DNA of 48,472 bases from Acidimicrobiia bacterium. Lineage in GTDB: Bacteria > Actinomycetota > Acidimicrobiia > Spongiisociales > UBA5794. Shown piece after piece: positions 33,900 to 42,388 of this stretch. The stretch is taken from positions 1-48,472 of the forward strand of contig JANTHO010000014.1 in NCBI GenBank assembly GCA_024762335.1, in the 5' to 3' direction. Under the pieces are notes generated by a model, which did not search any database, was not told where the DNA came from, and saw only the letters and a program-made list of their open reading frames with translations. Position 1 is the first letter of the stretch; every line of letters begins with the position of its first letter. The position numbers and the translations under genes are program-made.

Positions 33900-35396
33900 T
33901 CACTTCCCCCTCACCATCGAGTAGAGGAAGCCGATGAGGGCGAACGCTGCGATGAACTCGAGACGCCCGAGCCACATCTGGATGATGTACGTGATCTCAA
34001 GAAGGATCGGCATCGACGGATCGGTGACGCCGACCGACAGGCCGACGTTCGCACCGGCGCTCACCGACTCGAAGAGTGCCTGCTGTAGAGGAACTCCGTA
34101 AGCAAGCGCGATGACGGCGCCCGCGATGTACAACGTGATGTACAGCAGCGACATGGTGAGCACGGATCTGGCAAGGGCGGGTGTCAGCTGCTTGTTCCTG
34201 AACTGGAAGTACGAACGATCCACGATCGCCCCGTGCGGGAGGAGGATCGACTGGATCTCATGGCGCATCGAAGTCGCCGTCAGACCCACACGCATGGATT
34301 TGATCCCCCCCGCCGTCGACGACGCCATGCCCCCGAGTCCCATTGCGATGGCCATCCCGGCGAACGCCAGGCCGCTCCATCGGACCATCTCGGTCGGCGG
34401 AACCGTCGCGAACCCGGTCCCGGTGTGGGCCGAGAGTACCTGGAAGAATCCCTGCCGGCTCAGACCGGCGATGTCCCCGAACGCATTCATGGCGGCGAGA
34501 CCGAAGAGCACGAGCGTCATGGTGAAGATGAATGTTCCGATGATCGTCCTGGCCTCGAGGTTGCGGATCAGGGATCGTCGCGGCCCCCGCCAGAGAGCGA
34601 AGTGCACGGCGAACGACATCGCTCCGGCGACCATGAGAATCGAGACGATGAACTCGAATACGGCGGAGTGGTAGTAGCCGACGCTCGTGCTCTGCGGGGC
34701 GAACCCGCCGGTGTCGAACCCCGCGAAGAAGATCATGAGGCCGTGGAAGAGCGACCTGATCCAGCCGAAGCCGAGAACGAAGTAGGCGACCGCCCCGAGG
34801 GCGAGGACACCGAAGACGAGATGGGCCACGGCGACGACCCAGATGAATCTCGCCGTCGACCGGACGGAGGGGAGAATGTGGTCGTCGCGCCCCTCGCCGT
34901 AGTACAACGTCATCGCTCCCCCTCCGGCGACGAGGACGAGCACCGCGATGACGATGCCCTGCCCGCCGAGGAAGTGCAGCAGATGTCGCCAGAAGTTGAG
35001 GGAGGGCGCCAGGTGATCCAGGTCCTGCACGAGCGAGAGTCCGGTGGTCGACAGACCGGACATCGCGTCGAAGTAGGCATCCAGCGGACTCGCGAAGTGC
35101 CCGGAGAGCATGAACGGTATCGAGCCGATGAGCGGGACCGCGAGCCAGGTGACGGCGACGACGACCATGCCGTGGCCCCAGTCCAGACGCTGCTCGTCGC
35201 GGCCCGCCAGCGCCATCGCTGCGCCGAGCACGACGAACACCCCGATCATCAGCAGGAACGAGCTGAACGGCCCCCACTCCCGGCCGGCAATCGACCATGC
35301 CAGCGGGAACAGTCCCGAGGCCGCGACGACCAGGAACACGCGCCCAAGATAGAAGCCGATGGTTCGGAAATCTGAGCCGATCGGACGGATCAGCAC
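33900..35396 (-). CDS. trkH: Potassium uptake protein TrkH
   Basis: This 498-residue integral membrane protein forms the K+ translocation path of the Trk/Ktr system. About ten to twelve membrane helices with four pore-loop repeats are visible. Selectivity glycines occur in MSGLSTTGLSLV, FAGFDTGGFAPQST, AHTGTGFATVP and SVSAGANVGLSVG. GMASSTAGGIKSMRV is a typical TrkH segment. It starts at a GTG one base after the small upstream peptide gene, so the set trkA-trkA-peptide-trkH is tightly coupled. Confidence 0.95.
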   Translation of the reverse strand: MLIRPIGSDFRTIGFYLGRVFLVVAASGLFPLAWSIAGREWGPFSSFLLMIGVFVVLGAAMALAGRDEQRLDWGHGMVVVAVTWLAVPLIGSIPFMLSGHFASPLDAYFDAMSGLSTTGLSLVQDLDHLAPSLNFWRHLLHFLGGQGIVIAVLVLVAGGGAMTLYYGEGRDDHILPSVRSTARFIWVVAVAHLVFGVLALGAVAYFVLGFGWIRSLFHGLMIFFAGFDTGGFAPQSTSVGYYHSAVFEFIVSILMVAGAMSFAVHFALWRGPRRSLIRNLEARTIIGTFIFTMTLVLFGLAAMNAFGDIAGLSRQGFFQVLSAHTGTGFATVPPTEMVRWSGLAFAGMAIAMGLGGMASSTAGGIKSMRVGLTATSMRHEIQSILLPHGAIVDRSYFQFRNKQLTPALARSVLTMSLLYITLYIAGAVIALAYGVPLQQALFESVSAGANVGLSVGVTDPSMPILLEITYIIQMWLGRLEFIAAFALIGFLYSMVRGK

Positions 35397-35397
35397 G

Positions 35398-35544
35398 TCA
35401 CACCAGCCACAGCACGACGCCGGCGATCAGGAACGCGACCACTGCGAGTGCAACGACGACGAGCGCTTCGACGGCGAATGACAGAATCGTTCCGGCCGCA
35501 TCGCGAGTGCCCGCCGGTGGACGCCGTTGGGATCGACCGCTCAC
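35398..35544 (-). CDS. Small membrane peptide encoded between trkA and trkH
   Basis: A 48-residue frame begins with a GTG at 35544 that overlaps the trkA stop as GTGA and ends with a TGA one base before the trkH GTG. The first 15 residues are polar and basic (SGRSQRRPPAGTRDAAG). The rest is one long hydrophobic segment (ILSFAVEALVVVALAVV then AFLIAGVVLWLV) reaching the C terminus. The layout matches a single-pass membrane subunit, comparable in size and position to KdpF of the Kdp K+ pump. No sequence family is recognised. The two-sided coupling is strong evidence that it is translated. Confidence 0.7.
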   Translation of the reverse strand: MSGRSQRRPPAGTRDAAGTILSFAVEALVVVALAVVAFLIAGVVLWLV

Positions 35545-36200
35545 GGTCGCGGCCCGTCGACGCCGAGAGCGATGCACACGTCGGCCGCGGCGCTGATCGT
35601 TGAAGCCACGAGAACGTGGTCGCCGGGTTTGACCCTCGTGTTGCCGCGCACGATGAACACATCGTCACCGCGCATCACGGTGACGATCAGTGAGTCGGAT
35701 GGGATGTCCAGATCGGACACCAATCGTGGGGTGAAGTCCGGTGGAATCTCGAGCTCCTGGACCGCGACCTTTCCCGCTCCGAACAGGTCCGATGAGGCGA
35801 GGTCGGGAATCTTCACCTCTTTCGAGATCACCTGCGCGATCAGGTTCGTCACGCTGACCACCTGGATCTCGAGCGCCTCGAACGTGGCCTGATTGGACGG
35901 GTCATTGAGCCTGGCCATCACGCGCCTTGCGCCGAGCGTCTTTCCCAACTGTGTGGCGACGAGGTTGTCTTCGTCCTGGCCGGTCAGAGCGATCAGCCAG
36001 TCGGCACGGTCGACATCTGCTGCCAACAGCAGGTCGGGATTCGTCCCGTCGCCTTCGAATACCAGCACCTTGACGGCTTCGACGATCGCCCGCGCCCTTG
36101 CCGGCTTCTCCTCAACGACGGCGACGAAGTGGCCGGCCTTGGCCAGTACGCCGGCGAGATACGCACCGATCTTTCCTCCGCCGACGATCACGATCCTCAT
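35541..36200 (-). CDS. trkA: Trk potassium uptake regulatory protein TrkA (second of tandem pair)
   Basis: This 219-residue cytoplasmic protein has an N-terminal RCK/TrkA-N domain with the nucleotide loop IVGGGKIGAYLAGVLA (residues 5-20) and VLVFEGDGTNPDLL. A TrkA-C domain follows at about residues 140-215. TrkA proteins gate TrkH in response to nucleotides (NAD(H), ATP or ADP). It overlaps its upstream paralogue by four bases. The tandem arrangement is like mycobacterial ceoB/ceoC. Confidence 0.93.
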   Translation of the reverse strand: MRIVIVGGGKIGAYLAGVLAKAGHFVAVVEEKPARARAIVEAVKVLVFEGDGTNPDLLLAADVDRADWLIALTGQDEDNLVATQLGKTLGARRVMARLNDPSNQATFEALEIQVVSVTNLIAQVISKEVKIPDLASSDLFGAGKVAVQELEIPPDFTPRLVSDLDIPSDSLIVTVMRGDDVFIVRGNTRVKPGDHVLVASTISAAADVCIALGVDGPRP

Positions 36201-36862
36201 GCGAGCTCCGGCTCCGCGTCGAACAGGTACTTGCGTACGCGGGCAAGCACACCGTGTTTCGCTGCAGCGGTCACGAGATCACCCGACCTGAGCTTGAAGT
36301 CTTCTGCGGGGATCAGAGTCCGACCGCCTCTGCTCACGGCGGCGATGCGGAGCTGTCCCCGCACTTCGAGATCGTCGACGGTCATGCCCGCGGCTTCCTC
36401 GCTGAGCATCATGTCGATGATCTCCACATCGCCACTTGCGAAGGTGATGTGATAGTCGAACTCTTCGTCGACGATCTGCTCGTGGATCACGCGCGACGTC
36501 AGTCGCGACGCCGCCACGTGGCGAATGTCGAGCGCGCGATAGGCCTCAGTTCGCGCCGGGTCGTCGAGTCTCGCGATCGTCTGCGGCACACCGAATACGG
36601 AGCGGGCGACCTGCACGGCCATGGCGTTGGCGTTGTCGCCGTTCGTGACCGCCACGAAGACGTCGGCGAACTCGATTCCCGCTTCGCGGAGCACCTTCAC
36701 GTCGTAGGCACGGCCAACGTGAACGGTCCCGTTGAATGTTCCGCCGAGCATCTCGAAACTGTCGGTATCTGCATCGACGACCGACACGTCGTGGCCTTCT
36801 TCGGAGAGGGTGTTCGCGAGATCACTCCCGACCCGTCCACACCCGGCAATCACGATGCGCAT
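36197..36862 (-). CDS. trkA: Trk potassium uptake regulatory protein TrkA (first of tandem pair)
   Basis: This 221-residue TrkA protein has the nucleotide loop IAGCGRVGSDLANTLS (residues 5-20), VVDADTDSFEML and a C-terminal TrkA-C domain (about residues 135-215, RTLIPAEDFKLRSGDLVTA). It is the first gene of the potassium block. Ninety bases separate it from the divergent LCP gene, and any promoter for both lies there. The two TrkA proteins probably form a heteromeric ring under TrkH. Confidence 0.93.
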   Translation of the reverse strand: MRIVIAGCGRVGSDLANTLSEEGHDVSVVDADTDSFEMLGGTFNGTVHVGRAYDVKVLREAGIEFADVFVAVTNGDNANAMAVQVARSVFGVPQTIARLDDPARTEAYRALDIRHVAASRLTSRVIHEQIVDEEFDYHITFASGDVEIIDMMLSEEAAGMTVDDLEVRGQLRIAAVSRGGRTLIPAEDFKLRSGDLVTAAAKHGVLARVRKYLFDAEPELA

Positions 36863-36952
36863 ACGCAGAGGTTAGAGGGGTCTGTGTCGACCCCGCGTTG
36901 ATGGGAGATCGGTCCGTGGGGTTTCCCGTACGATCACGTACGCTTCCGCACC

Positions 36953-38194
36953 GTGAAACACATTCTCCGCCCGCTCATCATCATCGTCGCCGCCGCCTCT
37001 CTCGTCGCCGGAGCATGCACCTCCACACCCTCCTCGGCGCCGGTAGCCACCATCCCAACCACAACGACTACGACGACCACTCCCCAGCCAACCACGACCT
37101 CGACGACGGTTCCGCCGACGACCACAACGGAGGCAATGCCGATCATGGAAGTCGCCGTGACCGGCGACCTTCCACCGGAACTCCTCGACGCACTGGGCTC
37201 TGTACTCACCTGGCAGCAGGACTCCCGGGCACCGGCTCCGGACATCCCGGCAGGGCTCGCCGAGCACCTCGCGTCGTATCCGATCGAGACGACGGACACA
37301 ATGACGATTACCGGGTCGACGGCGACGCTCGATGATGGCGAGATCGCCGTCGTCGAGACCGAGAGCGGCGATGTTCTGCTCGGCGCGGATGAGGGCGACG
37401 GTTGGACGATCGTCGGTGCCTCCACACCAGATGGACCCGCCTGGTACGGAGACGAACCGCGCATGGTCATGGTCATCGGCTCGGACGCCCGACCCGGGGA
37501 GAATCAGCAGACGCTGAGAGCCGACAGTATCCACATCCTGACGGCGAATCCCTCCACCGGTTCCGGAACGATCTTGGGATTCCCGAGAGACAGCTATGTG
37601 AAGACACCGTTCGGATCGATGAAGTTCTCATCGGTGATGGCCGGCCGCGGCCCACAGGTGATGGTCGACCAGGTGGTGAACACCTGGGACCTGCCCGTCG
37701 AGGGGTACGTCGTCACCGGCTTCAAAGGATTCGAAGAGTTGATGGGCGCGGTGGGGAACCTCCCCATCGTTCTCCCGCGCGCCATCCCGGAACAGGCCTA
37801 CTGGCCGGGTTTCAGAGCGGGACGACAGACCCTGTCCCCGCAGCGAACGCTCGAGTACTCCCGCACGAGGAAGAAGATCCCAGGCGGAGACTTCACCCGA
37901 TCCGCCAACCAGGGGCTCGTGATGCTCGCCGTTCTCGATCTGCTCCAGATGAACGACATCGTCGACTCTCCCGAGATCGTCGACGTTCTCCTCGACCACA
38001 CCTGGACAAGCCTGACACCGACCGCCCTCATCCAGCTGGCGGCGACGGTACACGCCCTCGACCCGGCCGCGATCGAGAACGTGGTTCTTCCCGGGCAACT
38101 CGGACGGGCCGGAACCGCGTCGGTCGTCCGCCTCACGCCCCAAGTCGATGAGATGCTGGCCGATCTCGCCGACGACGGCCTCCTCAACCGCTAG
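36953..38194 (+). CDS. LytR-CpsA-Psr (LCP) family lipoprotein
   Basis: This 413-residue protein has a lipoprotein signal peptide ending in VAGAC (Cys near residue 22). A Thr/Pro-rich stalk (residues ~33-62) follows. The LCP domain has MVIGSDARPGENQQTLRADS, ILGFPRDSYV and a late YSRTRKKIPGGDFTRSANQ segment, with the conserved Arg and Asp residues. LCP enzymes attach polysaccharides or teichoic-type polymers to peptidoglycan from undecaprenyl carriers. Most are membrane-anchored by a helix, so a lipid anchor is less usual. The start is a GTG at 36953 without a strong ribosome site. Confidence 0.88.
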   Translation: MKHILRPLIIIVAAASLVAGACTSTPSSAPVATIPTTTTTTTTPQPTTTSTTVPPTTTTEAMPIMEVAVTGDLPPELLDALGSVLTWQQDSRAPAPDIPAGLAEHLASYPIETTDTMTITGSTATLDDGEIAVVETESGDVLLGADEGDGWTIVGASTPDGPAWYGDEPRMVMVIGSDARPGENQQTLRADSIHILTANPSTGSGTILGFPRDSYVKTPFGSMKFSSVMAGRGPQVMVDQVVNTWDLPVEGYVVTGFKGFEELMGAVGNLPIVLPRAIPEQAYWPGFRAGRQTLSPQRTLEYSRTRKKIPGGDFTRSANQGLVMLAVLDLLQMNDIVDSPEIVDVLLDHTWTSLTPTALIQLAATVHALDPAAIENVVLPGQLGRAGTASVVRLTPQVDEMLADLADDGLLNR

Positions 38195-38211
38195 GTGAGC
38201 ACGCCGCTGCC

Positions 38212-38229
38212 GGCCGGGACATGCCGGCC
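38212..38229. terminator. Hairpin between converging LCP and GT2 genes
   Basis: GGCCGG and CCGGCC form a 6 bp stem with a 6-base loop, between the LCP stop and the GT2 stop, which are only 34 bases apart. It could stop transcription in both directions. No T run is present, so the call is tentative. Confidence 0.35.
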
Positions 38230-39716
38230 TACTGTTCCGCCGGACCGGAGGAAACGCCGGCGTTCGAGCGTCGTCTGGCCTCAGATGACCGAGCGGCTTC
38301 GTGGGGATTCGGCTCGTCGGAAGTCACCTCGAGACCCCGACGCTCCATGGCCCCCCACTCCAGATCCCCCCGAGCCGCCGATACCAGGCCGCGGAGGCGC
38401 CACCAGGAGGACAGTTGCCGGTACCCGAAATTCTCGATGAGAGCTGTACCGAGGAGCATGAGCAGATCCCTGGACCGTCGATACCTCCGGAACGAGATCT
38501 CTTCAAGAGCAACTGCCGCCACCGACAGCGCAGAGCCGAGGAATACTGCAACGGCGAGGAATGCGACGATGTACCCGAAAGACGCCACTCCCATGACGAC
38601 TGCCAGCGCGAACGCGAGGTAGCCGACGAGCTCCACGATGGGTCCGAACGCCTCGAAGGCGAGGTAGTGCGGGAGAGCGACAAGTCCCGGAACGCCGTAC
38701 TTCGGATTCCCAATCATCTTCCGGTGACGAACCATCACCTGCGCCAGCCCTCGCTGCCATCGATCGCGTTGACGCCCCAGCTCGGCAATTCGCTCCGGTG
38801 CCTCAGTCCATGCAACGGGATCCGGAATGAATTCGATTCGATAGGGCGTGCCCCGATCGCGGCAGTGACGATGGAGCCGAACGATGAGCTCCATGTCCTC
38901 GCCGACGGTATCGGGATCGAACCCGCCCGCTTCGGCGACCACCGATCGTCGGAATGCCCCGAATGCTCCCGAGATGATCAACGTGCCGCCGATCGAGTTC
39001 CAACCGACCCGGGCGGCGAGGAACGCTCGAAGGTATTCGAGCACCTGGAACCGTGCAAGCATGTTCCGCGGAAGGCGGATGTCCTCGACCGAGCCGCCGC
39101 TGACGCGACATCCGTTAGCGATGCGCACGATCCCGCCGACGGCCACTGTCGATCCGTCCTCCAGGAATGGCCGAACGACTCGCGCGAGCGCATCCGGCTC
39201 GAGAATCGTGTCCGCGTCCATGGCACAGAACAGGGCGCTGCGCGAGTAGTTCAAACCTGCGTTCAGCGCGTCGGCTTTGCCGCCGTTTGCCTTGTCGATC
39301 ACCGTCAGGTTCTGATGCCGGACACCGTGATAGACCGCAGAGACCGGCGCGCATGGGATCGAGCTCGTCGGCACGCGTGTGACTTCCTCCAAATCGAAGG
39401 CGTCGATGAGGGAACGAAGCGTGTCGTCGTTCGACCCGTCGTTCACGACCACGATCTCATAGTCGGCATAGGTGAGCGTCAACAGTGACCGAACCGAGGG
39501 GACGATCGAGGCCGACTCGTTGAACGCGGGGACGACGAGAGAAATGGGGAGGCCTCCGCTCGATGCCAGGAGATCGTCGATCTGAAGCGAATCGAGCCGA
39601 TCCACGTAGCGCCGGAGGCTCCTGAACGCCGTGACGCTCAGCAGCAGGTACGTTCCATTGAGCACCACGAAGTAGATGATGATGAAGATGTTGAAGGCTG
39701 TGAGCGCACCCGTCAT
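38229..39716 (-). CDS. Processive family 2 glycosyltransferase, membrane-bound
   Basis: This 495-residue protein has an N-terminal membrane helix (residues ~7-30) and a GT2 catalytic domain. LVVPAFNESASI, VVVNDGSNDDT, a FCAMDADTIL segment (DxD), VGEDMEL and the acceptor motif QRDRWQRG (Q-x-x-R-W) are visible. About three to four C-terminal helices lie at residues 345-440. This is the layout of hyaluronan, chitin and poly-GlcNAc synthases, which polymerise and export a polysaccharide. The polymer cannot be named. Its ATG overlaps the HEAT-repeat gene by four bases. Confidence 0.88.
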   Translation of the reverse strand: MTGALTAFNIFIIIYFVVLNGTYLLLSVTAFRSLRRYVDRLDSLQIDDLLASSGGLPISLVVPAFNESASIVPSVRSLLTLTYADYEIVVVNDGSNDDTLRSLIDAFDLEEVTRVPTSSIPCAPVSAVYHGVRHQNLTVIDKANGGKADALNAGLNYSRSALFCAMDADTILEPDALARVVRPFLEDGSTVAVGGIVRIANGCRVSGGSVEDIRLPRNMLARFQVLEYLRAFLAARVGWNSIGGTLIISGAFGAFRRSVVAEAGGFDPDTVGEDMELIVRLHRHCRDRGTPYRIEFIPDPVAWTEAPERIAELGRQRDRWQRGLAQVMVRHRKMIGNPKYGVPGLVALPHYLAFEAFGPIVELVGYLAFALAVVMGVASFGYIVAFLAVAVFLGSALSVAAVALEEISFRRYRRSRDLLMLLGTALIENFGYRQLSSWWRLRGLVSAARGDLEWGAMERRGLEVTSDEPNPHEAARSSEARRRSNAGVSSGPAEQ

Positions 39717-40735
39717 GCGGCGCCTCCGTAGAGGGTTTCGATCGCCGCATCCCGAAGGAGCCCGCCCCGCGCGGCGAGCAGAGCGAGTTCATCGGACGCG
39801 TGAAGGTTCGCGAGCGCCTGAGCCGACCGGATCGCCACCCATGGAGAATCGTCGTCGGTGGTCTCGAAGATCAATCGAGCGTCCTGTCTGTTTCCGATCC
39901 TCCCCAACGTCATGATCGCTGCCGAGCGCACGAAGAACCTCTCATCCGCGATGAGCGGTCTGACGACGGCAGCATGTTCGGCTCGGCCAACCACGGAAAG
40001 CAATCGAAGACATGCCGCGATCAGATTGGGGTCCGACCCGGGTATCTGCGCCGCGGCCACATCGGATGCCTCGGGATCTCTGAGAAGTTCGAGAGCCCTG
40101 GCGACGGCAACACGACCTCCAACGGGGTTGCGACCGTCGGCGAGGTACGTCCTCATGCGCGCTGCGGCGGCGACACCGACACCCGCCAGCATCGAGGACA
40201 GCAGAGCGACGCTCCACGATGAGTACCGATCAAGTCGGAGCAGCACTTCGCCGAACCACTGTTCGCGCTGGGGCTGGCACAAAGCGCGGGCCGCCACCAG
40301 CGACACCAGGGGCGAGGAGTCGTCGAGGAAGGTAGAGATCGTGGCCTCTCCGTCGGTATCGCCGAGACAGCTGACGATCTGCAGGGCTCTCGCGCGAGTC
40401 TCGGCGCGGCCTGAGGCAAGGTCCGCAGCGACGACGTCGAGCAGCGGAACCGCGAACGCCCGGATTCTTTCACGATCTGGGCCTCGCAGCCTTCGAGCGA
40501 TGTTCCAGGCGATTTCGATGACGTCGCGTTGCTCGGCGGGGTCCACCTGTTCGGCCAATGCGGCCGGATCCGAGTCATCTGATAGGAGCCCAATGAGGAG
40601 TGGTTGCCAATGTTCGTTGCGCCGCTTGCGTCTCGATGCACGCCGTCCGTGGAGCACCCGGAGTACAAGGACCAGACCGGCGAATAGGAGGTTGAGGGCT
40701 GCGAGTCCCACGATCGCGATCGCGAGACCGGTCAT
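39713..40735 (-). CDS. Membrane-anchored HEAT-repeat protein
   Basis: This 340-residue protein starts with a membrane helix (LAIAIVGLAALNLLFAGLVLVL, residues ~4-25) and a basic stop-transfer stretch (RRASRRKRR). About seven helical repeats of the HEAT type follow, for example SPLVSLVAARALC, RFFVRSAAIMTLGRIG and SPWVAIRSAQALANL. HEAT repeats form curved scaffolds for protein contacts. Overlaps of four bases on both sides place it between the phosphorelay protein and the GT2 synthase. It may link the two at the membrane, which is inference from order and topology. Confidence 0.82.
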   Translation of the reverse strand: MTGLAIAIVGLAALNLLFAGLVLVLRVLHGRRASRRKRRNEHWQPLLIGLLSDDSDPAALAEQVDPAEQRDVIEIAWNIARRLRGPDRERIRAFAVPLLDVVAADLASGRAETRARALQIVSCLGDTDGEATISTFLDDSSPLVSLVAARALCQPQREQWFGEVLLRLDRYSSWSVALLSSMLAGVGVAAAARMRTYLADGRNPVGGRVAVARALELLRDPEASDVAAAQIPGSDPNLIAACLRLLSVVGRAEHAAVVRPLIADERFFVRSAAIMTLGRIGNRQDARLIFETTDDDSPWVAIRSAQALANLHASDELALLAARGGLLRDAAIETLYGGAA

Positions 40736-41805
40736 GTTGCCGCAAGGTGTCTGCGAACACGCACCGTTACCTCGGCAGGAGAGAACGGTTTGACGATGTA
40801 GTCCGTGGCTCCCAGATCGAACCCATGAACCACATCCTCCTCACGGGCCCGACCCGTGAGCATGATGACGGGCAGGTCCGCGGTGGTCGACGCAGAACGC
40901 AGACGTTCGAGAACCTCGAACCCGTTCATCCGCGGCATCATCACGTCGAGAATCACGAGATCCGGAGGGGTGGCAAGCGCATCGGCCAGAGCGCTTTCCC
41001 CGTCGGCGTGGCGACGTACGACGTACCCGTCTCGAGTGAGCCGATCCTCGATGAGCGCAACCACGAGATCGTCGTCTTCGACCAGGAGGATGTGGGGAGG
41101 TGATGTGGGCTCCGACTCGGCGGAAACCAGCGGTACCCGATCGATTGCGGCATCCGGGCCGTGCGTCTCCCCCCGTGTCATGAGCTCGTTCGCCGCACCG
41201 CGCAGAGTCTCCGTATCGAACGGTTTCGGGAAGAACGCGTCGGCGCCCGCATTCAGGGCCCCGAGGCGAGTCTCCTCATCGTCCAGGCCCGACAAGACAA
41301 TCACGGGAATCGCTGCTGTGGCCGTATCGGAACGGATCTCTTCGAGCAAGTCGCTGCCGGACCCGTCGGGGAGAAGGTGATCCAGCATGACCAGTGAAGC
41401 GGTAGCGTCCACAAGGTCACGGGCCTCGGCGAGCGACGCTGCCGAGGCGAACGACCGCCCGGGTTCGGCAAGCGTTCTCTCGAGGATCGCCCGCATGAGA
41501 GGATCATCGTCCACGATGACGATTCGCCACTGGTTCGCGTTCGCTTCAACGATCTCCTCCAGGACCGACACCAAGGCAGCGATCGCTTCGCTCAGCTCGC
41601 GATCGGTTGCACGATTGGCTTCGGCGGCGACGGCCGTAACCTCAGGGTGCCCGTAGCTGCTGCCCGACCCCTTCAGTCGATGGGAGATCCCCCGGCTCTC
41701 TGCGATCGCCGTGGCATCGCCTGAAGCAATGCCGCTGGTCAGAGAGCGCAGGCGCTCAAGGTCCGGCTTCACGCCCTCCCGGTAGGCATCTTCGAGGCTC
41801 TGCAA
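40732..41805 (-). CDS. Phosphorelay protein with Hpt and two receiver domains
   Basis: This 357-residue protein has an N-terminal Hpt domain with His42 in ISHRLKGSGSSYG. A first receiver domain (about residues 93-210) has phosphoacceptor Asp in LVMLDHLLPDGSG and Lys in FPKPF. A second receiver (about 238-355) has LVILDVMMPRMNG and TDYIVKPF. No output domain or kinase domain is present. The start is TTG at 41805, eight bases after AGGAG. It heads a three-gene operon with the HEAT protein and GT2 synthase. A separate histidine kinase, not in the window, would have to feed it. Confidence 0.88.
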   Translation of the reverse strand: MQSLEDAYREGVKPDLERLRSLTSGIASGDATAIAESRGISHRLKGSGSSYGHPEVTAVAAEANRATDRELSEAIAALVSVLEEIVEANANQWRIVIVDDDPLMRAILERTLAEPGRSFASAASLAEARDLVDATASLVMLDHLLPDGSGSDLLEEIRSDTATAAIPVIVLSGLDDEETRLGALNAGADAFFPKPFDTETLRGAANELMTRGETHGPDAAIDRVPLVSAESEPTSPPHILLVEDDDLVVALIEDRLTRDGYVVRRHADGESALADALATPPDLVILDVMMPRMNGFEVLERLRSASTTADLPVIMLTGRAREEDVVHGFDLGATDYIVKPFSPAEVTVRVRRHLAAT

Positions 41806-41994
41806 CTCGGCTGCTCCTGTGTCGTATCCACATCAGCCGGTCTGATCCGTCCAACCGCTCGGAACGAGTCGGAGAACTCGATCGGGCTCGGCCAATACTG
41901 ACTCTTCGGCAGCTTCGCACGGGTACTTCAGCCGTATGAGCCGACAGAATCGCCCGGCTCTCAAGCGCGCCTCTCCCTGTGCCGATGAGTCCGA

Positions 41995-42312
41995 ATGGAA
42001 CGGATGCTGATGCGAAGGGGCATTGTCCACACAACCCTGGCGATCGCCCTGGCGGCGATCATGACCGGTTGTGCCGGCGCGGTTTCCTACGAACGCGAGA
42101 TTCCGCTTGAGGCGCACTGGAAGTGTGACGTTCAACATCGCACGTACACCGACCTGGATGCGATGGCCGACGATCTGGCCGCCCGCCTTGCAGGGGAGGG
42201 AATCTCGGAGGAACGCTATGCGAGGTTCAAGGCGGACATGGAGTCCTCTCCCGACCTGCGGTCCGCTGTGCTCACCGAATACACCGCCTATTGCGGGGAC
42301 GCCGGTGGATGA
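41995..42312 (+). CDS. Small putative lipoprotein
   Basis: This protein of 105 residues or fewer has a signal peptide (TTLAIALAAIMTGC) with the lipobox cysteine near residue 26. The mature part of about 80 residues is charged and contains two cysteines (WKCDVQH and AYCGDAG) that could form a disulfide. No family is recognised. Three in-frame ATG codons (41995, 42004, 42010) could start it, and none has a clear ribosome site. It diverges from the phosphorelay operon, with 189 bases between in which I see no firm signal. Confidence 0.6.
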   Translation: MERMLMRRGIVHTTLAIALAAIMTGCAGAVSYEREIPLEAHWKCDVQHRTYTDLDAMADDLAARLAGEGISEERYARFKADMESSPDLRSAVLTEYTAYCGDAGG

Positions 42313-42388
42313 CTAGTCCGTTCACGCTCCGAGAGAATGGCCACCTCGTGGGATTCAGCAGCGGCGCTGCGGAGCCGATGGTCTTCTC

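Noticed and set aside
34233-35375. Long plus-strand frame opposite trkH
   Set aside because: The translation is charged low-complexity sequence. TrkH on the minus strand has pore motifs and membrane helices.
39713-39716. Possible frameshift fusion of the HEAT and GT2 proteins
   Set aside because: The junction is an ordinary ATGA overlap with complete N-terminal helices on both proteins and no slippery sequence.
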